A stretch of 64,000 nucleotides of DNA from Heterodera schachtii. Its lineage: Eukaryota; Nematoda; Chromadorea; Rhabditida; Heteroderidae. Numbering within the stretch: position 1 is the first letter of the stretch; each line of letters begins with the position of its first letter. The notes below the pieces were generated by a model. That model did not search any database. It was not told the DNA's origin and was given only the letters and a program-made list of their open reading frames with translations. Below are positions 11,222-21,775 of the stretch, piece after piece. A program made the translations under genes and the position numbers. The stretch covers positions 1,005,173 to 1,069,172 of the forward strand of contig SIJG01000030.1 of NCBI GenBank assembly GCA_023374025.1, written 5' to 3'.

Positions 11222-12241
11222 AATATTTTGGTTTAATGTGGTGAAAAATAATTAAATTTTATATATTATGGTGCTTAAACCCATTTTAGAATAAAAGAAA
11301 TTCTCAGCTATTAAAATAAAATTACAAAGAAAATTATATATATAGAAAATTGAGCTTGAAATATAAGTAGTCAGTGACGAAAATCACTGACGAAATCGTT
11401 CATTGACGAAAAGGTTTACTGAGGAAAAAGTATAGCACCGCACTAAACATGAAAATTTATCCCATTTTTATTCCAATTGAGAAATTTTCGGGTTTTAATC
11501 CATATTTTGGGTGTTAAAATATAGAAATTTTTTACGTCCATATAAACTTACCCTCTTTATCTATTCATCATTTAATGATTAGAAAAAATTCTAAAATTCA
11601 AATATTACGTGGCAAAAGCAAAAAGTTTTTGCAGCAGATATCTAATATAAGAAATTTATGCAAATCAATCGGTCCATTGTAATCTTTAATCACCACGGGT
11701 GCTAAGTCGTTAAAGTCGTTATTTAAAAAGCATCATAATGTGCGTTATTTAAAAAAGCATGAAAATAAAATCTTTGCTTATAACTTTGCTTTAAAGCAAC
11801 CAAATTATTAATTCTTGGTATCATAAGATAGTACAAAGTGTTTTCTATTTGCCTGCAAAATTTCAAAAATATTAACTTTCAAAAACGTTATGGCCATAAA
11901 TGTTAAAAAACAAGTTTTTTGAGTTCCAACTTTTTTGAAACTTAACGAGATTTTTTGAAATTCTACAGACTAATAGAGAACTTAGGACAATCAAACGAAA
12001 TCAGTAATTAAAAATTTGGTTGCATTTGAGCAAAATTATAAACAATTTTTCAGCAAAATTTTCATATTGCTGGTTTTTTAAATAACGACTCCGCCCCATC
12101 ATCACATTATTTCTCGTCCTCATCTCTCCTTCTCTCGCTTCATTATCCATCATCCTGTTCCCCCTCATCATTATTCATCTTCCTCTTCACCATTCAGCAT
12201 CTTCCTCTTCCTCCTCATCATTCAGCATCTGGCTCTTCCTC

Positions 12242-12483
12242 CTAATCATGCATAACTTCGTCGTCTCCCCCCTGTCCTTCACCATGCTGTTGTCCCTGCT
12301 GATGTTCCTGTACCAGATTCGGTTGTTGCAATTGTTCCTGACGGGGGCGTTCCGCTTCCGCCTCTTCCTGACGCTTCTTTTCAATTTTCTCACGCTCCTC
12401 TTCCTCCTTTCGTTCCTTTGCATGGCGTGCCTCACGTTCCTCGTCCGATTCTTCCCACTCGTTCTCCTTCTCAACTCGTTGAG
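12242..12483 (-). pseudogene. SKP1-like tail exon fragment, array copy 1
   Basis: Encodes RVEKENEWEESDEEREARHA followed by the Glu/Lys/Gln-rich tail, ending in an acidic GGDDEVMHD and a stop. Upstream on the minus strand the frame runs without a stop into antisense transposase sequence (to 12586), because the duplication junction cuts the exon before the SKP1 helices. No complete SKP1 body remains. Confidence 0.7.
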
Positions 12484-13900
12484 CAAATTCGCCAAGAGGC
12501 TCGAAGTGCTTTTCCGACAACCAGTCGAAACATTGTACGAAATGTTCGGGCTGAACTTCCGGTCGATGTACGTGTAAAGGCACCAAGCGCCCTAAACATG
12601 CGAAATAAGTTCATGGCGCAAGAAAGCATCAAAATAGGCGTTTAAATATTTTGGTTTAATGTGGTGAAAAATAATTAAATTTTATATATTATGGTGCTTA
12701 AACCCATTTTAGAATAAAAGAAATTCTCAGCTATTAAAATAAAATTACAAAGAAAATTATATAAATAGTGTACGAAATGTTCGGGCTGAACTTCCGGTCG
12801 ATGTACGTGTAAAGGCACCAAGCGCCCTAAACATGCGAAATAAGTTCATGGCGCAAGAAAGCATCAAAATAGGCTTTTAAATATTTTGGTTTAATGTGGT
12901 GAAAAATAATTAAATTTTATATATTATGGTGCTTAAACCCATTTTAGAATAAAAGAAATTCTCAGCTATTAAAATAAAATTACAAAGAAAATTATATAAA
13001 TAGAAAATTGAGCTTGAAATATAAGTAGTCAGTGACGAAAATCACTGACGAAATCGTTCATTGACGAAAAGGTTTACTGACGAAAAAGTATAGCACCGCA
13101 GTAAACATGAAAATTTATCCCATTTTTATTCCAATTGAGAAATTTTCGGGTTTTAATCCATATTTTGGGTGTTAAAATATAGAAATTTTTTACGTCCATA
13201 TAAACTTACCCTCTTTATCTATTCATCATTTAATGATTAGAAAAAATTCTAAAATTCAAATATTACGTGGCAAAAGCAAAAAGTTTTTGCAGCAGATATC
13301 TAATATTAGAAATTTATGCAAATCAATCGGTCCATTGTAATCTTTAATCACCACGGGTGCTAAGTCGTTAAAGTCGTTATTTAAAAAGCATCATAATGTG
13401 CGTTATTTAAAAAAGCATGAAAATAAAATCTTTGCTTATAACTTTGCTTTAAAGCAACCAAATTATTAATTCTTGGTATCATAAGATAGTACAAAGTGTT
13501 TTCTATTTGCCTGCAAAATTTCAAAAATATTAACTTTCAAAAACGTTATGGCCATAAATGTTAAAAAACAAGTTTTTTGAGTTCCAACTTTTTTGAAACT
13601 TAACGAGATTTTTTGAAAATTCTACAGACTAATAGAGAACTTAGGACAATCAAACGAAATCAGTAATTAAAAATTTGGTTGCATTTGAGCAAAATTATAA
13701 ACAATTTTTCAGCAAAATTTTCATATTGCTGGTTTTTTAAATAACGACTCCGCCCCATCATCACATTATTTCTCGTCCTCATCTCTCCTTCTCTCGCTTC
13801 ATTATCCATCATCCTGTTCCCCCTCATCATTATTCATCTTCCTCTTCACCATTCAGCATCTTCCTCTTCCTCCTCATCATTCAGCATCTGGCTCTTCCTC

Positions 13901-14142
13901 CTAATCATGCATAACTTCGTCGTCTCCCCCCTGTCCTTCACCATGCTGTTGTCCCTGCTGATGTTCCTGTACCAGATTCGGTTGTTGCAATTGTTCCTGA
14001 CGGGGGCGTTCCGCTTCCGCCTCTTCCTGACGCTTCTTTTCAATTTTCTCACGCTCCTCTTCCTCCTTTCGTTCCTTTGCATGGCGTGCCTCACGTTCCT
14101 CGTCCGATTCTTCCCACTCGTTCTCCTTCTCAACTCGTTGAG
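13901..14142 (-). pseudogene. SKP1-like tail exon fragment, array copy 2
   Basis: Near-identical to the copy at 12242-12483, with one substitution visible in the upstream junction part (Gln for His). It has the same truncation at the duplication junction and the same acidic C terminus. Confidence 0.7.
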
Positions 14143-15504
14143 CAAATTCGCCAAGAGGCTCGAACTGCTTTTCCGACAACCAGTCGAAACATTGTACGAA
14201 ATGTTCGGGCTGAACTTCCGGTCGATGTACGTGTAAAGGCACCAAGCGCCCTAAACATGCGAAATAAGTTCATGGCGCAAGAAAGCATCAAAATAGGCGT
14301 TTAAATATTTTGGTTTAATGTGGTGAAAAATAATTAAATTTTATATATTATGGTGCTTAAACCCATTTTAGAATAAAAGAAATTCTCAGCTATTAAAATA
14401 AAATTACAAAGAAAATTATATAAATAGTGTACGAAATGTTCGGGCTGAACTTCCGGTCGATGTACGTGTAAAGGCACCAAGCGCCCTAAACATGCGAAAT
14501 AAGTTCATGGCGCAAGAAAGCATCAAAATAGGCGTTTAAATATTTTGGTTTAATGTGGTGAAAAATAATTAAATTTTATATATTATGGTGCTTAAACCCA
14601 TTTTAGAATAAAAGAAATTCTCAGCTATTAAAATAAAATTACAAAGAAAATTATATAAATAGAAAATTGAGCTTGAAATATAAGTAGTCAGTGACGAAAA
14701 TCACTGACGAAATCGTTCATTGACGAAAAGGTTTACTGACGAAAAAGTATAGCACCGCAGTAAACATGAAAATTTATCCCATTTTTATTCCAATTGAGAA
14801 ATTTTCGGGTTTTAATCCATATTTTGGGTGTTAAAATATAGAAATTTTTTACGTCCATATAAACTTACCCTCTTTATCTATTCATCATTTAATGATTAGA
14901 AAAAATTCTAAAATTCAAATATTACGTGGCAAAAGCAAAAAGTTTTTGCAGCAGATATCTAATATAAGAAATTTATGCAAATCAATCGGTCCATTGTAAT
15001 CTTTAATCACCACGGGTGTTAAGTCGTTAAAGTCGTTATTTAAAAAGCATCATAATGTGCGTTATTTAAAAAAGCATGAAAATAAAATCTTTGCTTATAA
15101 CTTTGCTTTAAAGCAACCAAATTATTAATTCTTGGTATCATAAGATAGTACAAAGTGTTTTCTATTTGCCTGCAAAATTTCAAAAATATTAACTTTCAAA
15201 AACGTTATGGCCATAAATGTTAAAAAACAAGGTTTTTTGAGTTCCAACTTTTTTGAAACTTAACGAGATTTTTTGAAATTCTACAGACTAATAGAGAACT
15301 TAGGACAATCAAACGAAATCAGTAATTAAAAATTTGGTTGCATTTGAGCAAAATTATAAACAATTTTTCAGCAAAATTTTCATATTGCTGGTTTTTTAAA
15401 TAACGACTCCGCCCCATCATCACATTATTTCTCGTCCTCATCTCTCCTTCTCTCGCTTCATTATCCATCATCCTGTTCCCCCTCATCATTATTCATCTTC
15501 CTCT

Positions 15505-17251
15505 TCACCATTCAGCATCTTCCTCTTCCTCCTCATCATTCAGCATCTGGCTCTTCCTCCTAATCATGCATAACTTCGTCGTCTCCCCCCTGTCCTTCAC
15601 CATGCTGTTGTCCCTGCTGATGTTCCTGTACCAGATTCGGTTGTTGCAATTGTTCCTGACGGGGGCGTTCCGCTTCCGCCTCTTCCTGACGCTTCTTTTC
15701 AATTTTCTCACGCTCCTCTTCCTCCTTTCGTTCCTTGCATGGCGTGCCTCACGTTCCTCGTCCGATTCTTCCCACTCGTTCTCCTTCTCAACTCGTTTCC
15801 ATTCGGGATGCTCTGGCGGGTACGGTTCTTTGACGCCGAATGCCTCGCGAATTTCCTGCGGCGTTTTGCCATTGATCCATTTGACTTTCACGATTTCGTA
15901 CACATTGTCAATGTGATCCTTGTATATCAAACGTTCGATGTTATAAAAGTCGGCGGCCTTAACATTCATAAGAATAAATTTTGTTATTTGCAAACTTGCT
16001 ACAAGTCTGTTTTTTGTGAGTTCAGGAAATCTGAATAAATTTGATCCCTTGCACAAAAATTAGAACCTTTTCTTACAAATAAGAACATTATTATTTTGTA
16101 GGAATTGGACCCTCCAAATCATAACATTTCTTATAAGAACAGATACATTCCCTGTTTTAAGATTATGTATTATGTTTTTTTGGATGTTTTAGGTTTTATT
16201 TTTCTTTTCTTATTGAATTTCTGTTAAGGATTTTAACAAAAAGGTAAAATAAGAGAATTTGCCAAAATTTGAAGGATTTTTGACATAAAAAATATTCTAC
16301 AAAATAGGGACAAAAACGCAAAAACTATACAAGTTTAAATAATAGATTATCTAAATGTTTGAAAAACCGTAACAAATAATTTTCATTTCCAAATAAAATA
16401 TCATTGAATCGTTACATGTTAATCAAAACACCCTATTTGGGCAGTTGGTGTTTTATTAAATAAAAAACCACTTACCCTAACCATCTCAAGGTCACTTTGC
16501 ACGTCCCATTGCATAATGTGTGGCGGAGGTAAAAACTTAGGGATTTCCTCTACAACTTTTGCCACTTGGACATTTGAAGTTGATGCCTCCACAACTTCTT
16601 CAGTTGGCACATCAAAATCAATTGGCAAAGCATCTGGATTATCAAAGATTACAAAAAAGCCGCCACGCGTCCCTAAGTACATTTTTAGATTTTCTTAAAA
16701 AGTTAGATATTTTTATGGATTTTTTCGAAAAATCATACAAAATTAAATGAGAAAAATTCAGAGATTAGAAATTATTGTTAGTTTTGACACCAAATTCTTG
16801 ATTAGTGCTTGTCCCACTCCCCCACTAACCGGGTTTGTCCGGTTTGTCCTTGTATTCCTCAGACATTTTCATCAGTTTTAGCATGATGTCACTTTTGAAA
16901 TTCTGAGCCGGACTCGGGATTGGCTTCTGGAATATTTTTTATTTAACGTCAGGTATTATATTTTAAGAAAAAATTCTGGAAATTTTTAAAAAATTTCGAA
17001 ATTTAAAATCCATCCGTTTGGAGCATAAATATCAGAAAGAACATTTAAAAAATTAATAATATTTTAACAAAAACCGTATATCCTTGGTCGACAATATGTT
17101 AAAAATAAAAAAATCTGAAAAAGTTGAAATAAAATGCGTGCTAATTAATACCTTCAAGCATTTGACAACGTCTTGGAAAGCTGGACTGATTCAAGATGAA
17201 TATTTAACACCAGAGTGACATTGTCGCTACACTTGAACACAAAAATTGGAG
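15505..17251 (-). pseudogene. SKP1-like gene copy with splice and frame lesions
   Basis: Exon equivalents are 17152-17251 (BTB start, APIFVFKCSDN), 17075-17097 (linker), 16830-16926 (KPIPSPAQNFKSDIMLKLMK), 16476-16633 (linker with PPPHIMQWD) and 15505-15957 (C-terminal helices, KTPQEIREAFGVKEPYPP, KENEW). Three lesions are seen. The BTB exon is 100 nt instead of 102. The linker exon acceptor reads AAC instead of AAG. One T is missing near 15735, switching the Glu/Gln tail to an Arg-rich frame (RSVRKLKRSVRKRRKR). No signal peptide or micro-exons lie upstream before the inverted-repeat arm. The first and last exons otherwise match the 59592-63896 gene closely. Confidence 0.75.
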
Positions 17252-17780
17252 CTGAAAAATTGAAATTTTTTAGGAAAATAAATATTTTTTTAGTAATTTT
17301 TTTTCAAAATATAATTGCTCAAAATGGGTGAACTTTAAAATGAAATATTTGAGTAAATGATAAATCTATAAAATATACGCAACTTTCATGGGTAATACCA
17401 TTTTCCTCCCGCGGCTCATATTTTGGGATTTTTCACCTCAAAAAATCATGTAGAGCTTTAATTCTGATCATAAGTTACTCTTAACCAAAATTCAAAATTT
17501 TAATTTTAAGGGTGTTTTTTTAAAAATTCCCAAAAAACCGATCCTTAGGGGTGTATTTTTCTCATTTTTTGCATTTTTTGTGAAAATTTCCAAAAAATGG
17601 CCAAAATATGCTCTAAGAATGCAAAAATGTCAAATTATGCATTTATTCTCAAAAACCCCAAAAATATGCTTTTATATGCACTAAAAACCTTCACCAAATC
17701 AAAAAATTTTAACGCAGAAATGCCATTTTTGAGCCCCTTTGTTCATAGCATATGCGCAGAAAAAAAAATGCAAAATCATA
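17252..17780. other. gene-free spacer between pseudogene and right inverted arm
   Basis: AT-rich with scattered AAATATGC and AAAAACCCCAAAAATATG motifs. No exon-like sequence is seen. Confidence 0.5.
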
Positions 17781-18207
17781 CAATTTGTAACCCTAGTCAT
17801 GAGCATTCATTATGGTCATAAGTTTAAATTAGAAAAAATTTTTTTTACTTTTTTAACTCTATCGCGAAGTGCAATTTGTTGCATCATTTTTTCTGCGATC
17901 CGAAATTCTCAACTGCACGGTGAGATGGGTATTTCCGCTTATAACCAATGTCATTTAAACAAACACATTTTATTCCATAACATATTAATGAAGAATTGGT
18001 GTTATGAGCATAAGCCAACAGCATATCCCTTTATTATTTGATCGTAAAGCTTGTTGCTGTGGGGGGGGGGGAGTGATGAGGTAAAAGCAATAAAGATTTG
18101 TTGAAAACAAACATTATTAAACCAAAAAAACCCATTGACTTTAAATGATCATAAATTCTTTGAATAGAGAGAAAGGGAATGAGAAAGAAAGATGCTGCAA
18201 GCATTAA

Positions 18208-18336
18208 ATGCCACATTTAATTGGTGGCAAAAAATGGCAATTTAAGCGCGGCGGAAAGGAAAAAAATCAGAATTTAAAAATCATAAAAATTCAAACTCAT
18301 CAAATTCACTCATCATCATCACCAACCAAGGACATT
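18208..18336 (+). promoter_or_regulatory. upstream region of the plus-strand SKP1-like copy
   Basis: An ATGCCA box lies at 18208-18213, followed by GGTGGCAAAAAATGGCAATT and TTAAGCGCGGCGG. Directly before the ATG is a CATCATCATCACCAACC leader shared with the other copies. Confidence 0.45.
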
Positions 18337-20752
18337 ATGCTGAGGATTGTTCTACTCAACTCCATTTTGGCACTGTTTGGTGATTGCATGGACAATGGAA
18401 AAAGAAAAGCGGGAGGAATAAGTAAAAATAAAGAAATTTCAAATAAATTTATTAATTTTGCAAAAAATTTAGGTATTAATGAGCCAAGTGAATACGGAAT
18501 AAAAGAAAAAGTCGTTGCAACAAGTAAAATAATTGTAAATAAAATAATTTATTAATTTTATGAATTTAGGCGGAAAAGGCAAAGAAAAAGTCGGCGAAAT
18601 AAGTAAAATATTGTAAATAAAAAATTTGAATCAAGGTTATATATATTTATATTTTTTAGGCAGAAAAGGCAAAGAAAAAGTCGGGGAAATAAGTAAACAT
18701 TAAAAAAAAAAAATTTGATTATTTATTTATTTATTGATCATTGTATAAATTTAGGCATTATGGACACAGCTGAACAATTTGACAAAATGGGTAAACTTTA
18801 AAAGATACATAATTTAAAATTAATTAATTAATAGGAATTGGTAATCCAAAAAAAAAAAATTAATTTTAATATATTAACAATTACACAAATTTAGACATTT
18901 CCCAATGGGTAAAAGCATTTTTAAAAACGAGCTCGATCGTAATATTTTTCGTTTTTCAACAACGCTCGACACTATGATGGAAGGTAAAAATCTTATTTCT
19001 TCGACGCATTTCTTTAAAAAAATATTAATTTTTTATTTCTTAGATCTTGGATTGTACACTGCGGAAGGCACAGAACATGTTTGTAACCCGGGGGAAAACT
19101 CTGAGGGAATTTGAAGAGCATTTTTTGCTCTTTAGCCTAAAATTTCAAAAAAAAAAGAAACTGCAAAAAAGGCTCACTGATGATTATTAAAACATTTTTA
19201 GAATATTGTTATGTAAATTTGATTCCACTGCTATTCATGTCTAGATAGTAAATTTTTTGAAATTTGCCATAATTTTCGGTAAAATAAAAATTTTTAATAA
19301 ATTTCCTATAAATTGAGTGCTTGACGACTATTTATAATTTTTTAGAAATTGCCGGTTTCAAATGTCAGTAGTACGGTGATGCGAAAAGTGATTGAATGGT
19401 GCGAGCATCACAGAAACGGTTTGTGTGAGGCACGGGGTCATGTTAAACAACCGCTAAAGTTTTTCCATTCCATTTGACCGGTCAAAATGAACGAGACAGG
19501 AACTTGACGATTAATTGATGGGATATCGCTAACGGGACTAAAAGCCCCATTTAAAATTTGTTAACACGCTAATTAAAGATTGTCAAAAAAATTGATTTTT
19601 CTTGTAAATTCTATTCCTGACTAATTCCATATTAGATGCATGCACCAATAGTGCCAATTTATGAGGAAATTGATTTGGATGTGGTAACTGGTAAAGATGC
19701 GGAGGCATCAACTTCAAATGTTCAAGCGGGAGAAGTTGCAGAGGAATCTGCACCAAAAGCCAAACCAAAAGAATCGGCTAATATCGAAAAACGTCTCGTC
19801 TTTCCGAGCTGGATGAGAAATTTTTGGATAAGGAGTGGCCTGAACTTGCTGAGATAATTTTGGTGGGCTTCCTTATTTAACAACTATTTATTCTAAGAAA
19901 CGAATTTAATTTATAAAGGATTGCAGTTATGCAGTTATTAGACAATTCCTATTACAAAAAATTTTGATCATTGGGTGTTGCACAAAATCGAACCCATGAA
20001 AATTCGAAAAATGTGACTTGTCTCGAACCAGCTTAAATAGAATGCATATATGCGCAAAATGAATTCGTAGCTAAGGTTTTATACTGTTTCTCTTCCGACC
20101 TCGGGTGGGGGCGGGCGTGGGTGGGAGGAAATTAATCAGAAAAATTATGTGGGTCAGGTCAGCGAGAAATTCTAGTTTCAAAAATCAACGGAAACCGTGC
20201 TCTCAGTCTCAGTGCCATTGTGTCATGGCCGGCTAAGTCGAGCAGTGAAAATTCAAAATTAAACTGCGCACCAAATAACTCCCGATGATATTTGGATGTT
20301 TCTGAAATGCCGTTTTATATTGTTTTTTTCCATGGCAAACAACTTTTTTTATTGTAATAATCATCTTTTCAGGCAGCCAATTATTTGAACATCAAACTTT
20401 TGCTTACCTTCGCGACCACAATGGTTGATAACAAGTGGATCAAGGTCAAAACGCCGGCCGCAGGAAATTCGCAAGACATTCGGCGTCAAAGAACCGTACC
20501 CCAGGAGATCCCGAATGGGCTCGGGTTGCTAAGTAGACTGAGTGGGACGAATCGGACGAGGAACGTGAAGCACGCCATGCAAAGGAACGAAAAGATGAAG
20601 AGGAGCGTGAGAAAAAGGAAGAACAGAAGCGTAAGGAAGCTGAAGCAGAACGCCTCCGTCAGGAACAATTGAAACAACAGAATCAGGAACAACCTCAGCA
20701 GGGACAGCAACATGATGAAGACATGAATGATGAGGTGGAAGATGATGAATGA
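18337..20752 (+). pseudogene. secreted SKP1-like micro-exon gene, degraded
   Basis: The 5' module looks perfect: 18337-18421 (signal peptide), 18473-18523, 18570-18602, 18660-18692 and 18755-18790 are in phase. The two 33-nt exons encode GKGKEKVGEI and RKGKEKVGEI. A possible 6-nt exon sits at 18835-18840 between AG and GT. Then a deletion fuses a shortened micro-exon (from 18895) to the middle of the BTB exon, removing its first strand and acceptor. Further exon equivalents are 19044-19078, 19346-19418, 19636-19862 and 20373-20752. The linker exon has a +4 and a -1 indel. The last exon has an inserted GCCG near 20456, another indel, and a TAG near 20532. The C-terminal acidic tail is still recognisable. 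Confidence 0.8.
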
Positions 20753-21775
20753 TGAGGTGGAAGATGATGAGTGGTGAGGAGGAGGATGGGTGATAAGCGA
20801 CCGAAGGAGAGATGAAGATGGCCTGGATTTTATAGATATAATAATATTTTTAAGTTATTCTTCCCATAGCGTTGTTTCACGGAAAAATGCATGAAACTCA
20901 TCTGTTAGCGCGGAAATTCTTAAATTTAAAATCTTATAAATTAAATATTTTCTAATATGCTGCAAATTCAAAAAAATTCGTTAATAGAGAACTCTTAGAG
21001 CTTTCAATGATATTACGAACAAAAATGTGGGGCTTTAAGCAAAGTTATGGGTAGTTTTTTGTTGAAAATTTCATTTCATGGTTTTTTTATAACCCCATTT
21101 GATTGCTTTTTTTATAACGACATAGCACTTGTCGTTTAACCGAACCAAAACCAAAAACCGGCTTTTTGAGCCAAAAACCGAAAACCGGGCGTCCAAAACC
21201 GGCATAACCGAAAGCCGGAGATACCGGTTAATAACCGGTCGTTCACTACCCGAATTATATACATGAATAAATGCAAAAATAATTTTTTGTCTAGAGCAAA
21301 ATTTTATTTTTTTAATTTTTTAACATTTAAAAATGCATCCAAAATTATTAAATAAAATTTTAAACATGCCAACCATAATGTTGTTTAGGGAAGATGGATC
21401 CAATGGCAAATCCTTCTTTTTTTGAAAAAATTTAAATTTTTATTTATTTATGAAAGAAATAAAAAAGAAATTTTTAAAATTCATTACCATAGGAGGGCCG
21501 AGTACGAGCTTGATTTTGTGTAGCTAAATAAGAAATTTGTGAAATATCTGATTTTGAAAAATGAAAATTCTATTTATCAAAGCAAAACAGTAACAGTTGC
21601 GAACCCCTGCTATTAATTAATTGAAATTTTAAAATATTTCTAGTTTTACATTTTGGCACTTCAATTTGTTCAGCTAAATTGTCTGCTTATGAAGAAAAAT
21701 TAATGGGAAATTAAAAAATTATAATTCGGATCACAAACAAACGGTTAAGGCCACAAAAATTTTGAAAGATAAACT

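Larger units (their letters stand above)
11058..15798. repeat. three-unit tandem array (about 1.42, 1.66 and 1.66 kb)
   Basis: Units start at 11058, 12481 and 14140. Each holds a transposase fragment, an AT-rich middle, and the tail exon of an SKP1-like gene on the minus strand. Units two and three carry an extra internal duplication of about 236 bases (12533-12769 repeated at 12770-13005). Units two and three differ at only a few positions, so the amplification is recent. Their spacing is exactly 1659 bases. Confidence 0.9.
17780..21440. repeat. right arm of the large inverted duplication
   Basis: Reverse-complement counterpart of about 5410-9520. It includes the upstream region (18000-18336), the SKP1-like copy, the downstream GGATTTTATAGATATAATAA sequence and the CCGGTTTTCGG block at 21125-21245. 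It has diverged from the left arm by many indels. Confidence 0.75.

Noticed and set aside
12248..14304. Plus-strand hydrophobic frames (MHNFVVSPLSF..., FLMACLTFLVRF...) in each array unit
   Set aside because: They are antisense of the charged SKP1 tail (Glu/Lys/Arg codons read as Phe/Leu/Ser); they recur wherever that tail occurs.
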